From Hordeum vulgare subsp. vulgare (lineage: Eukaryota; Streptophyta; Magnoliopsida; Poales; Poaceae), in assembly GCF_904849725.1 (NCBI RefSeq), contig NC_058522.1, positions 438,989,529 through 439,053,528 on the forward strand: a stretch of DNA of 64,000 nt. The letters run 5' to 3'. Position 1 is the first letter of the stretch; each line of letters begins with the position of its first letter. The notes below the pieces were generated by a model. It was not told the origin of the DNA. It saw only the letters and a program-made list of their open reading frames with translations, and did no database searches. The translations under genes and the position numbers were made by a program. This document shows, piece by piece, positions 1-10,769 of this stretch.

Positions 1-1171
1 CCTCCAAGCAAACGTGATGCTCTTTAGCTAAAGTTGACTCATCTCCATTCCCTTTATCATTTATATTCAGGGAACTAAATAAGGATTGAATAGGAGAAGT
101 GCCAATCATTTTAAGATCCTCATCATGATTTTGGTAAAAACCGAATGGGAGAGCGTTTTCTAGGAATTCCCACTTAACCTTCAACTTAGCCGTCCTCTCC
201 TTGATTTAATTAATAGATATTTGTATAGATTTATTAGTCTCATTAAAATCATGCTTGGGTGGCAAAGCTTTACTTTTAAGAGTGTCTATGTCAAGAGCAA
301 TTCTATCCATGTTTTTAGCCAAAGTATCGATCGTATGCAGTTTTTCCTCTACCATAGTATTGACAACATTTTGAGAGTTAATGAATTCTTTAACGGTGTT
401 TTAAAGATCAGAGGATAAATTATTATTATTGGTAGAAGTATTTCCATAAGAATTGCCATAAGAGTTGCCATAACCATTAAAGGGATTACTGTGATATGCC
501 CTAGCATTGAAATTAAAATTATTTTGTGAGATAAAATTCACATCAATGGCATTATCATTTTGCTCAATCAAAGTAGACAAGGGCATGCCATTAGTATCAA
601 CATGGGCATTTTTTAGCAACCAAGTTCATAAGAGCATCCACTTTTTCACTCAAAGTAGTGATTTCCTCGATAGAATTTACCTTCTTACCAGTTGGAGCTC
701 TTTCGGTATGCCATTGAGGTTGTTGGTCATGATGTTTTCCAGAATTTTGGTGGCCCCTCCTATGCTCACCTCCATGAAGGTACCACCTACGGAAAAATCT
801 GGAAGATTTCTAGATACAAAGTTTAGTCCAGCATAGAAGTTTTGGATAATCATCCACAAGTTTAAACCATGAGAAGGGAAGTTTCTTATCATAAATTTCA
901 TCCTGTCCCAAGCTTGTTCAACATGTTCAAGATCATGTTGTTTAAAATTCATTATTTGATTTCTAAGGGACATGATCTTAGCAGGAGGAAAATAATTGGC
1001 AATAAAAGCATTTTTACTCTTATCCCATGTGCAAATACTATTACTGGTAAAGATGAAAACCATGTCCTTTTTCTTTTGCATAACACAAAATTCACTAAAG
1101 ATATTAAGATGAGCAGCCAGATCCTCATTAGGACTTCCCAAAAATTGTTCCTTCATGACAAGATTCAGCAA
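1..1171 (-). pseudogene. gypsy (Athila-like) gag remnant
   Basis: The best reading block is 677-1171, with the gag signature of Triticeae Athila-like elements: a segment ending YFPPAK followed by ISLRNQI-like and FKQHD sequence, then a PSHGLNLWMIIQNFYAGLN stretch. Gag would form the particle that packages element RNA. The frame breaks near 677. A second piece in another register, 401-619, is rich in Asn, Gly, Tyr and Ser (repeated YGNS), typical of the region downstream of the gag core. Bases 1-400 keep only short open frames. Coding runs right to left, away from the primer-binding site at 1454-1470 and the LTR beyond it. Frameshifts make this a relic. Family assignment rests on recognised motifs, not a search. 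Confidence 0.75.
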
Positions 1172-1453
1172 TGCAACATTAATATCAAAAGCCTCCGCAC
1201 TACTAGCGGGTGGTATAGGATTAATATAAAATAATTATTATTATTTAAGAAGTTACGCAACTTAGTAGTATCTTGAGACATGGTGACCAAGCAAGCAAAG
1301 CAACAAGCAGGACAAGTAAACAAGCGAGCAAAGAAGTAAACTAGTGACAAGGAAAGATACATATTTTTGTATTTTTGATTTTTAAGAAGCCAGCTAAATG
1401 TAACATCGAATAAAAAGAAGAACAAGTGAATGAGAATTGTTGGTGATGATATG

Positions 1454-1470
1454 CCCCGGTAATGGCGCCA
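1454..1470 (-). other. primer-binding site of leftmost gypsy element
   Basis: On the minus strand this reads TGGCGCCATTACCGGGG, the tRNA-complementary primer site typical of Triticeae Athila-like elements. It lies 11 bp inside the LTR edge at 1482. It fixes the orientation: LTR to the right, gag to the left. Confidence 0.7.
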
Positions 1471-1481
1471 GAAATCATTCG

Positions 1482-2555
1482 TGAAGAGGAACGGGTAATT
1501 GCAGCACAATACGGGTAAGTTAAGAAACCAAGGTTTATGGAAGTAATAGGAATATGAATCCTCAACTGTCTTGAGTGGCTGCACACAAAAGAGCAAATAA
1601 CTTGCACCCAACATCGGCAATAGGGTTTTCAATCCCCTTGATCTAGTTATTTGCAAGCGAATGAGGTGTGTAGATAATTGTAAATTGAAAAATCAAATAA
1701 AATACAAATAAGAACATCAAGGAAAAGATAAGTTTTGTACATGTATAATTGAATAGACCCGGGGCCATGGTGTTCTCTAGTGGCATCTCTCATGAAAGCA
1801 ACATACAGTGGGTAAACAGATTATTGTTGGGCAATTGACGGAAAAGCAGATAGTTATGCGATTTTCACAACAATTATCATGTGTATATAGGCACGTCCAT
1901 AAGAAAATAGGTCAAATCCTACCTGCACCTACTACTATTACTCCACTTCAAGAGCGCTTCTATGCTACCTTTCTACGTATTAAGTTCATGATGAACAAAG
2001 TAATGCTTGGAGAACGTTGACAATGATGTAGACAAAATAAACTCAATCAATATGAATAAAACCATCGTTTTATTCTTAATAGAAACGACACAAAGTCGTA
2101 TCTTGTCCTCTTCTGTCACAAGGATATAGAAACCCGTCAGGTTGAACCTAGTACAACGCACCCCTCTCACTGAAGAAATGTCAAACTACTTGGCCCAAGC
2201 AATTCAATAGATCGGAGAGATTTACGAAGCTATGATGATTATGCAATTAAGAATCATAATAATTTGAGAGAAGAGTCAAATACTTTTAATGAGTAATCTG
2301 AACATAAACCCACAATTCATCGGATCCCAACAAATGCACTATAAAAAATGTTACATCGAATGGATCAAAGCGAAGATGTGATGACCATTGTATTGAAGAT
2401 CGAGAGAGAGAGCGAGAGGGAGAGAGAGAGAGAGCTACATAGGTACTAACTATGCGGACCCTTAGGTCTGTGGTGAACTACTCATACATCATCACGAGGG
2501 TAGCAAGGTTGATGAAGAGGCCCTCTGTGATTGATCCCCCCTCCGACAGGGTGCC
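1482..2555 (-). mobile_element. truncated 5' LTR of gypsy element
   Basis: The inner edge starts TGAAGAGG next to the primer-binding site. The body has the usual Triticeae LTR content (read on the minus strand), including the conserved stretch around 2450-2555 shared with other LTRs in the window. It is cut at 2555 by the start of Gypsy1 (TGATACGTCC at 2556), so its outer edge is not seen. About 1.07 kb remains. No coding sequence is supported here. Confidence 0.65.
2402..2434. repeat. GA-rich microsatellite
   Basis: An imperfect (GA)n run inside the truncated LTR. A similar shorter GA-rich stretch occurs at the equivalent place in the LTR at 11923-13486, so it is probably an inherited LTR feature. 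Confidence 0.85.
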
Positions 2556-4041
2556 TGATACGTCCATTTTGAATCATGTTTTGTTACTATTATTTATAGT
2601 GTTTTATGCATTTTACCACTTGGTCAAGTGATTTTGATGCCTTTTCTCTCATAATATGCAGGGTTTACATCAAGTGGGAGAATACCGGCATATGGAATCC
2701 TGGATCTGAAAATGCTACGTCAGAGATACCTATTCTGCACATCTCCAATTGAGCTAAAAAATTATGGAGATTTGTTTTATAATAAATAAAAAATATTGGA
2801 ATGAAGAAGTGCCAGAGGGGGCCACAAGGCGACAACTAGACACCAGGGCGTACCAGGCACCCCTGGCGTGTCTTGATGTCTAGTGGCCCACCTGGCTCAC
2901 CTCTCGCATACATCTTCTCGTATATATTCTCCTTCGACCTAAAAAAATTAAGGAGAGGACTTTCGGGACGAAGCTCCGCCATATCAAGGCGGAACCTGTG
3001 CACGAGCACTTTTTCCCTCCGGCGGAGCGATTCCGCCGAAGGAACATTAGCAACAACCCTCTCATCTTGGGGAGGCCAATCTTCGTCAACATCTTCATCT
3101 GCACCATCTCCTCTCAAAATCCTAGTTCATCTCTTGTACTCAATATTGTACTGGAACCTTGGATTGGTACCCGGGGTGTGTCTAGTAGCGTTAATTACAT
3201 CTTGTAGTTGATGCTTTATGGTGTACTTGGTGGAAGATCATATATTCAGATCCATTATGCTATTCAATACTTCTCTGATCATGAACATGTTTATCAGTTG
3301 TGAGTAGTTACTTTTGTTCTTGAGGCCATGGGTGAAATCATGTTGCAAGTAGTCATGTGAAGTTGATATTCGCTCGATATTTTGATGATACGAATGTTGT
3401 GATTCCCTTATAGTGGTGTTATGTGAACGTCGACTGCATAACACTTCACCATATTTTGGGCCTAAGGGAATGCATTGTGGAGTAGTAATTAGAGGATGGG
3501 TTGCGAGAGTGACAAAAACTTAAAACCTAGTCTAGGCACTACTTCATAAGAGGCTGATTTGGATCCCTATGTTTAATGCTATTGTTACAACTTATTCTTA
3601 ATACTATTATCGTAGTTGCGGATGCTTGCAGTAGGATTAATCATAAGTGGGAGGTTTGTTCAAGTAAGAACAACACCCAAGCACCGGTCCACCCACATAT
3701 CAAATTATCAAAATACCGAATGCGAATTAACCCAACATGACGAAAGTGACTAGATGAAATTCCCGTGTGCCTTCAAGAACGCTTTGCCTATTATAAGAAA
3801 TTGTTCTATAATGTCCTTTGACGCAAAAGAATTGGGCTACCTTGCTGTACCAATTGTTATTATTTCTACGTGTCACTTGTTACAATTATCTTGCTAACAA
3901 ACAACATGTTACTTCTATTTCAATGCTTGCAGAAATTACCTTGCTGAAAACCACTTGTCATTTCCTTTCGCTCCTCGTTGGTTTTGACACTCTTACTTAT
4001 CGAATGGACTATGATTGACCCCCTATACTTGTGGGTGATCA
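2556..4041 (+). repeat. Gypsy1 5' LTR
   Basis: Begins TGATACGTCCATTTTG and ends GGGTGATCA, giving TG...CA termini and 1486 bp. The end matches the inner edge of the LTRs at 52666-62806 (GGGTCATCA). The bases before it (2551-2555, GTGCC) are the left copy of the target duplication; the right copy is not in the window. Short open frames here in both directions are LTR sequence, not genes. Confidence 0.85.
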
Positions 4042-4052
4042 AGACTCTTTTC

Positions 4053-4069
4053 TGGCATCATTGCCGAGG
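4053..4069 (+). other. Gypsy1 primer-binding site
   Basis: TGGCATCATTGCCGAGG lies 11 bp after the LTR end. It is a mutated form of the site in the sister element (TGGCTCCGTTGCCGGGG). Confidence 0.75.
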
Positions 4070-4146
4070 AGTGAAGCGCCTTTAGTAGGCAGAATTTGGT
4101 AAGGGAAAAATTATATTACGTGCTGAAATTTACTCTTACTTGTCAC

Positions 4147-5366
4147 TATGGAAAGTAATCCTTTGAGGGGCTTGTTCAAGGTATCTTCACCTCGACCAAA
4201 AACACCAAGAGTTGTCCCTCAACCAGTTGCACCTACTGAAATGTTTTCTATGAAATTCCTTCATGTATGAGAGAGAAATTGCTAGCTAATCCTTATGCAG
4301 GAGATGGAACGAAACATCCCGATATGCACCTAATCTACGTGGATGAAGTTTGTAGATTATTTAAGCTTGCAAGTTTATCCAACGAAGAAGTCAAGAAGAA
4401 GGTTTTCCCTTTATCTTTTGGGTGAAAATCATTGATATGGCATAGGCTATGTGATGATACAAGATCTTGGAACATGAATCGATGCAGTTGTAGTTTCACC
4501 AAAAAACATTATCCTACGCATCTTATTCATCGCGATCAGAATTTTATCTATAATTTTTGGCCTAGTGACAGAGAAAGTATCGCTCAGTTTGGGGGAGGCT
4601 GAATTCAATATTATATTCATACCCCAATCATGATCTATCGAGAGAAATTATTGTTCAAAAAATTTATGCTCGACTTTCTTGTAATGATCAAACCATGCTC
4701 GATACTTCTTGCGCTGGTTCTTTTATGAATAAGACTACTGAATTCAGGTGGGATCTTTTGGGAAGAATGAAATGTAACTCTGAAGATTGGGAGCTTGACG
4801 AAGGTAAAGATTTAGGTATAAAACCTAAGTTTGATTGTGTTAAATCTTTTATGAATACCGATGCTTTCATTGATTTTAGCTGTAAGTACAGACTTGACTC
4901 TAAGATAGTAGCCTCATTTTGTGAAACCTTTGCTGCTCATGTTGATAGCCGTAGAGAGAAGTGGTTTAAATATCATCCACCTATTAAAGAAAAAAATTAA
5001 TAACCAATCAAAGTTGAAGCTGAAATTATTATTTCCAATGTTAACCGAGTTGTGCCTACTACTTATATTGAGAAAGCACTTTTCCCTGTTAGGATAAAGG
5101 AACATGCTAAAGCTTTAACCGTGCTTAATAAAAGTTATGTTAGAACAACCAAACCCTCTGAGCAAAACAAGGTAGAACCTAGTACTTCTATGCTTAAAGA
5201 TCTTTTGATAGACAATATTGATGGGCACGTTATTTATTTCTGTAATGAAGCTGCTAGAATTGCCAAACCTCATACTAAAACAAGAGTAGGCATGTTGTTG
5301 GCATGCCTGTTGTTTCAGTCAAAATAGGAGATCATTGCTATCATTTTTTATGTGATATGGGTGCTA
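4147..5366 (+). pseudogene. Gypsy1 gag, degenerate
   Basis: Starts with an ATG at 4147 and an N-terminus like that of the sister element's gag (PLRGLF, then VVPQP and APTE). It shifts frame near 4255 and carries several stops between 4400 and 4690. Recognisable blocks are a HLIYVDEV peptide near 4330, a HRDQNFIYNFWP peptide near 4530, and the open segments 4695-5000 and 5052-5327. The last block carries the gag-protease linker (DGHVIYFCNEAARIAKP). It runs into the protease motif DMGAS, which is split by the solo LTR at 5372. Non-functional. Confidence 0.8.
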
Positions 5367-6883
5367 GTATTTGATACGTCTCCAACATATCTATAATTTT
5401 TTATGGTTCGATGTTATTATCTTGTCAACTTTGGATGTTTTGTATGCATTTTATATATTTTTTGGGACTAACCTATTAACTCAGTACCAAGTGTCAGTTC
5501 CTATTTTTTCCGTGTTTTGACATTTTTCACAGGAGAATATCAAACGGAGTCCAAACGGAATAAAACCTTCGGAAAGATTTTTTCCGCAACAGAAGATACG
5601 CAGGGAGATTGAGAACCAAGGCAAAGGGTCCCGGGGGAGGCCACAAGCCCCCTAGCCGTGGCCTTGGGGGGGCGTGCCTAGCAGGCTTGTGGGCCCCCCA
5701 TGGCTCCTTTGCCCTACCTCTTCCGCCAATAAATTCCCTAAAAATCTGAAACCACGGGAGAGAGCCACGAAAATACTTTTCCGCCGCCACAATCTTCTGT
5801 CTCCGCAAGATCCCATCTGGGGACCCTTCTGGTGCCCTCCTGGAGGGGGATTCAGACACGGAGGGCTTCTTCATCAACACCATTGCCTCTCCGATGATGC
5901 ATGAGTAGTTCACCACAGACCTTCGGGTCCATAGCTAGTAGCTAGATGGCTTCTTCTCTCTCTTGGATCTTCAATACAAAGTTCTCCATGATCTTCATGG
6001 AGATCTATCCGATGTAATCCTCTTTTGCGGTGTGTTTGTCGAGATCCGATGAATTGTGGATTTATGATCAGATTATCTATGAATGTTATTTGAGTTTCCT
6101 CTGATCTCTTATATGCATGATTTCGTATCCTTGTAATTCTCTTCGAGTTGTGGGTTTCGTTTGGCCAACTTGATCTATAATTCTTGCAATGGGAGAAGTG
6201 CTTGGTTTTGGGTTCATACCATGCGGTGACCTCACCCAGTGACAGAAGGGGTAGCGAGGCACGTGTCGTGTTGTTGCCATCAAGGGTAAAAAGATGGGGT
6301 TTATATCTATTGCATGAATTTATCCCTCTACATCATGTCATCTTGCTTAAGGCGTTACTCTGTTTGTTATGAACTCAATACACTAGATGCATGCTGGATA
6401 GCGGTCGATGTGTGGAGTAATAGTAGTAGATGCAGAAAGTCTCGGTCTACTTGTCTCGTTCGTGATGCCTATATGTATGACTATTGCCTTAGATATCGTC
6501 ATGACTTTGCGCGGTTCTATCAATTGCTCGACAGTAATTCGTTCACCCACCGTAATATTTGCTATCATGAGACAAGCCTCTAGTGAACACTATGGCCCCC
6601 GGGTCTACTTCACATCATATTTTCAGCTCTACACTTTCACTTTGTTGCACTTTCCACCTTCAGATCTCACCTTGCAATCAATCGGGAAGGGATTGACAAC
6701 CCCTTTGTAGCGTTGGGTGCAAGTTTGTTGTTTTTGCGCAGGTACTTTAGAGACTTGCCTTGATACTCCTACTAGATTGATACCATGGTTCTCAAACTGA
6801 GGGAAATCCTTACTGCTACTGTGTTGCATCACCCTTTCCTCTTCAAGGGAAAAACCAACGCAAGTTCAAGAGGTAGCAGTGTT
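5367..6883 (+). mobile_element. solo LTR inserted in Gypsy1 protease
   Basis: The LTR is 5372-6878 (1507 bp), beginning TGATACGTCT and ending GAGGTAGCA. It is flanked by GTATT (5367-5371) and GTGTT (6879-6883), a 5-bp target duplication with one mismatch. Removing the LTR and one copy rejoins a protease reading (Asp-Met-Gly-Ala-Ser then VSAIP). No internal sequence is present, so it arose by LTR-LTR recombination. It is the same broad family as the solo LTR at 34181-35728. Open frames inside it are not genes. Confidence 0.9.
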
Positions 6884-7831
6884 AGTGCTATCCCTTGTAC
6901 CTTATATCAAGAAATTATGTATGAGATAGCACCTGCTGAGATAGAAGACATAGATGTTACTATTAAACTTGCTAATAGAGACACCATCACACTACATGGG
7001 ATTGTTAGAGATGTTGAAGTCTTGTGTGGGAAAGTAAAATACCCCACTGATTTTGTAGTACTTGGCTCACCACAAGACAATTTTTGTCCCATAATATTTG
7101 GTGGACCCTTCTTGAACACTGTCAATGCTCAAATAGATTGCAAAAAGGGAACTGTCAGTGTTAATTTTGGTGGTACGTCTCATGAGTTTAATTTCTTCAA
7201 GTTTAGTAAACCACCCCATGATAAAGAATTGCTTAGTAAATATGAAGTAATTGGTCTTGCTTATATTTCCATTCCTCCTACGGATCCATTAGAACAATAT
7301 TTGCTAGACCATGAAAATGATATGCATATGCATGAAATAAATGAAATAGATAATATATTCTTTAAGAAAAAACCTATCCTTAAACACAACTTGGCCTCTA
7401 GGAGGTCCCCCTCCACCCAAAGATGATCCTCTGTTTGAAATAAAACAATTGCGTGACACTTTGAAATATGCTTATCTTGATGAAAAGAATATATATCATG
7501 TTATTATCAGTGCTAACCTGACACAGCATGAAGAAGAAAGATTATTAAAAACTTTAAGGAAGCACCGAGCTGCTATCGAGTATACTCTTGATGATCTTAA
7601 GGGCATTAGTCCCACTCTTTGTAAGCACAAGATTAATATGGAACCAGATGCTAAACCCATTGTCGATCACCAACGAAGACTGAATCCCAAAACAAAAGAA
7701 GTGATGAGAAATTAAATATTAAATATTCTGGAAGCAGGTATAATTTATCCCATAGCTGATAGTAGATGGGTAAGTCTCGTTCATTGTGTCCCTAAGAAAG
7801 GAGGTATTACTGTTGTTCCTAAAGATAAAAA
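6879..7831 (+). pseudogene. Gypsy1 protease and start of reverse transcriptase
   Basis: This continues the protease after the solo LTR: VSAIPCTLYQEI, then the aspartic-protease body with LANRDTI, GIVRDV and FGGPFLNTVNAQIDC, to about 7426. A frameshift near 7420 moves to the frame at 7449-7715, which carries the pre-RT region (KHRAAIEYTLDDLKGISPTLC, RRLNPKTKEV). A stop follows (7713-7715), then a degenerate start of the RT domain (VPKKGGITVVP-like, about 7785-7825). The copia insertion at 7832 ends the frame. Inactive. Confidence 0.85.
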
Positions 7832-8258
7832 TGTTGGGGAACGTAGTAATAATTCAAAATTTTCCTACGTATCACCAAGATCAATCTAGGAGATGCTAGA
7901 AACGAGAGAGGGAGACCATCTTCATACCGTTGAAGATCGCTAAGCGGAAGCGTTACAATGAAAGCGGTTGATGGAGTCATACTCGCGGCAATTCAAATCG
8001 CGGAAGATCCGATCCAAGCACTGAACGAATGGTGCCTCCGCGTTCAACACACGTACAGCCCGGGGACGTATCATCCTTCTTGATCCAACAAGGGGTGAGG
8101 AGAAGTTGAGGGAGAGCTTTGGCAGCACGACGGCGTGGTGGCCGTGGAGCTTGTGGTTGTCCAGCAGGGCTTCGCCAAGCGCCGCGGAGGAGGATAAGTG
8201 GAGGGGTAGGGATGCACCAATGGGGAGGGTTCAGGTGTGCCGCAGCCCTCTCACCCCT
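7832..8258 (-). repeat. copia 3' LTR, distal part
   Basis: Begins TGTTGGGGAACG and matches the 5' LTR remnant at 20067-20493 closely. It breaks at 8258 and continues at 13492, after the nested element and its duplicated CCCCT. The two parts total 1729 bp, close to the 1781-bp solo LTR of the same group at 20824. Confidence 0.85.
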
Positions 8259-8497
8259 TGCGTTCTTGGACCACTGAATGTCTTCTAGCCCAAAAAAATC
8301 TACAAAAAGTTTCGCTGCGTTTAGACTCTGTGATGTAGACAACATGCAGAAAACAACAATTGGCACTGGGCACTATGTCAACAGGTTAGTACCAAAAAAT
8401 GATATAATATGAATATAAAATGATTGTAAAACATACAAGAATGATAATATAACAGCATGGAACAATAAAAAATTATAGATACGTTGGAGACGTATCA
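8259..8497 (-). repeat. truncated 3' LTR of nested element
   Basis: Matches the outer 240-260 bp of the right LTR (about 13228-13486) and ends with the same GACGTATCA edge at 8497. The other roughly 1.3 kb of this LTR is absent, yet the adjoining copia sequence is complete up to the CCCCT. The loss therefore stopped at or near the original element edge. Confidence 0.8.
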
Positions 8498-8511
8498 GCA
8501 TCCCCAAGCTT
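8498..8511 (-). other. polypurine tract of nested element
   Basis: On the minus strand AAGCTTGGGGATGC abuts the 3' LTR start (TGATACGTC). This is the expected position and composition for plus-strand priming. The same 14-mer recurs at 10248-10261 and 11377-11390. Confidence 0.7.
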
Positions 8512-10769
8512 AATTCTTGCTCGTCCTCGAGTAGGTAAATGATAAAAAGAGATTTTTTTATATGTGGAATGCTGCCTAACATGTTCGTCACATTTATTTT
8601 CTTTATAGCATGGACATTCGGACTTTTATATGGTTCAAAGCAGTAGTCTAGTTTTGACATGAAGACTTTAATACTCAAGCATACCAATAGGCAACCATGT
8701 CTTTTAAATATCAACACTAAAGCAAGTTATCCCTAGCCCATTATGCTCAATCATTGATCTATTCATGAAACGCACTTGAATATTAGCTACACCCAATGCT
8801 CAAATACGATCATAGTGCCCCTTAGTTCGTGCTTTATGAGAGAAGATGGAGACTCAGATTCAAAATAAAAATTGCATAAGTAAAAGAAAGGCCCTTCGCA
8901 GAGGGAAGTAGGGATTTAAAGAGGTGCTAGAGCTCAAAGCAAAAATTGAGAGATAAAAACATTTTGGCAGGCATACTTTTCCCACCAACGAAAACAACTT
9001 AGAGCTCCCAACACTTTCCATGCTAGATACATCATAGGCGGTTCCCAAACAGAAAATAAAGTTTATTCCTTTTTCCACCATTACTTTCACTTTCCATGGC
9101 TTGTCCGTATCCACGGGTAACCTCCATACCAACACTTTCCACGGAATTTATTATTTGACAAAAAAGTAGATTCATTTTTTTTCATTTCGGGACTGCGCAT
9201 CCCTAATACCTTTGCCATACTCTCGTGCAATGACAAGTGAATAAACACTCATCGTGAGAATAACACATCTAGAATGGAAAATATTGGCCACCCCTCACCG
9301 CCTCGCGAGCGGTAGAGCACACAAAAGAGAAATTTATTTTCAAAATTAGAGATGGCACATGCAAATTTGTTAAGAACAACATGGAAATACCGCATATAGG
9401 TAGGAAAGTGGACTCATATGGCAAAACTGGTTTAAAGGGTTTTGGATGCACAAGTAGTGATCATACTTAGTGCAAAATGAAGGCTAGCAAAAAGATTGAG
9501 AAGCGACCAACCAAGAAACGAAAAATCTCGTACCCAAGCATTAAGCATAAGTAACACCGAATAATTCACCACAAGTATGATATAAATTTCATTGCATAAC
9601 TATTAACTTTCGTGCTTGCATAGGGAATCACAAACCTTAACATCAATATTCTTACTAAAGCACAATTACTCATCAACATGACTCACATATCATATCGTCA
9701 TATCTCAAAACCATTACTAAGAATTAAGTTTATTTTGTCCAATGATCTTCATTAAAGTTTTTATTATATCCTCCTTGGATATCTATCACTTTGGGACTAT
9801 TTTCATATGTTGCTTTTGATAAGCTCAAACAAATTTAAGTGAAGAACATGAGCGTAATTTTTCTTTCTCTCAAAATAATCTAAGTGAAGCAAGAGAGAAT
9901 TTCTTAAAAAAATTACTAACTCCCAAATAAATCTAAGTGAATCATGAGAGCATTTCTTCAAAAATAACAAAGCACACCATGCTCAAAAAGATATAAGTGA
10001 AGTACTAGAGCAAATCCATGGCTCTAAAAATTTAAGTGAAGCATAGGAGCAAGCATAGCATAATTTTTGGCTCTCTCAAAAAGGTGTGTCCAGGAAGGAT
10101 TCAAGACTTAAAACACAAAGAAAAACAAGCAAAGATGCATATCACACAAGACACTCCAAGCAAAACTGATAATATGTGATGAATAAAAATATAGTTTCAA
10201 GTAAAATACCGATGGTTGTTAGAAGAAACAGGGGATGCCACTCGGGGGCATCCCCAAGCTTAGTTGCTTGCTGATTTTTGAATATTATATTGGGGTGCCT
10301 CGGTCATCCGCAAGCTTAGCCTTTTGATAATCCTTATTCCTTCATCCATCGTAAGATCACCCAAAACTTGAAAACTTCAATTACACAAAACTCAACAAAA
10401 CCTTCGTGAGATCCGTTAGTATAAGAAAGCAAACCACTACTATAAGTATTGTTGCAAACCTATTCATATTTAATTTTTGCATTATATCTACTATATTCCA
10501 ACTTTTCTATGTCAAAAACTCATCAAAGAAAACCATAGAATCATCAAAACAAGCACACAACGCAAAGAAAATAGAATATGTCAAAAACTGAACACTCTGT
10601 AGCAATCTGACTACTTAGAATACTTCTGTAACTCCAAAAATTCTGAAAAATAGGACGGAGTGGATAATTTGTTTATTAATCTTCTGAAAAAATAATAAAC
10701 TCAAAATCACTCTTATGTTCAAAATAAAAAATAATTTCCTGAACGCAAAAGTTTTTGTTTCAAAACCTT
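8512..10769 (-). other. 3' non-coding region of nested element
   Basis: 2.26 kb, AT-rich, with no supported gene. It has two parts divided by an internal copy of the polypurine tract at 10248-10261. The left part holds blocks also found in the 3' region of Gypsy2: GGCCCTTCGCAGAGGGAAG near 8889, and a block around 9398-9455 ending in GGATGCACAAGTAGT. Between about 9830 and 10080 there are repeated short phrases of the form TCTAAGTGAAGCA..AGAGCA, a degenerate repeat of roughly 60 bp. One 91-codon frame (8860-9135) crosses the conserved block; coding status is unproven. Confidence 0.6.

Larger units (their letters stand above)
2556..7831 (+). mobile_element. Gypsy1: 5' part of an Athila-like LTR retrotransposon
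   Basis: A plus-strand element with 5' LTR (2556-4041), primer-binding site (4053-4069), gag remnant, protease and the start of reverse transcriptase. It is the same family as the full-length element at 52666-62806: LTR ends, primer site and gag peptide all match. It is interrupted by a solo LTR at 5372-6878 and ends where a copia element begins at 7832. The rest of pol and the 3' LTR do not reappear beyond the copia element, so the distal half is outside the window or deleted. Confidence 0.85.

Noticed and set aside
7827..7831. AAAAA as left target duplication of the copia element
   Set aside because: The right end of the element is deleted, so there is no partner copy, and an A run is not informative.
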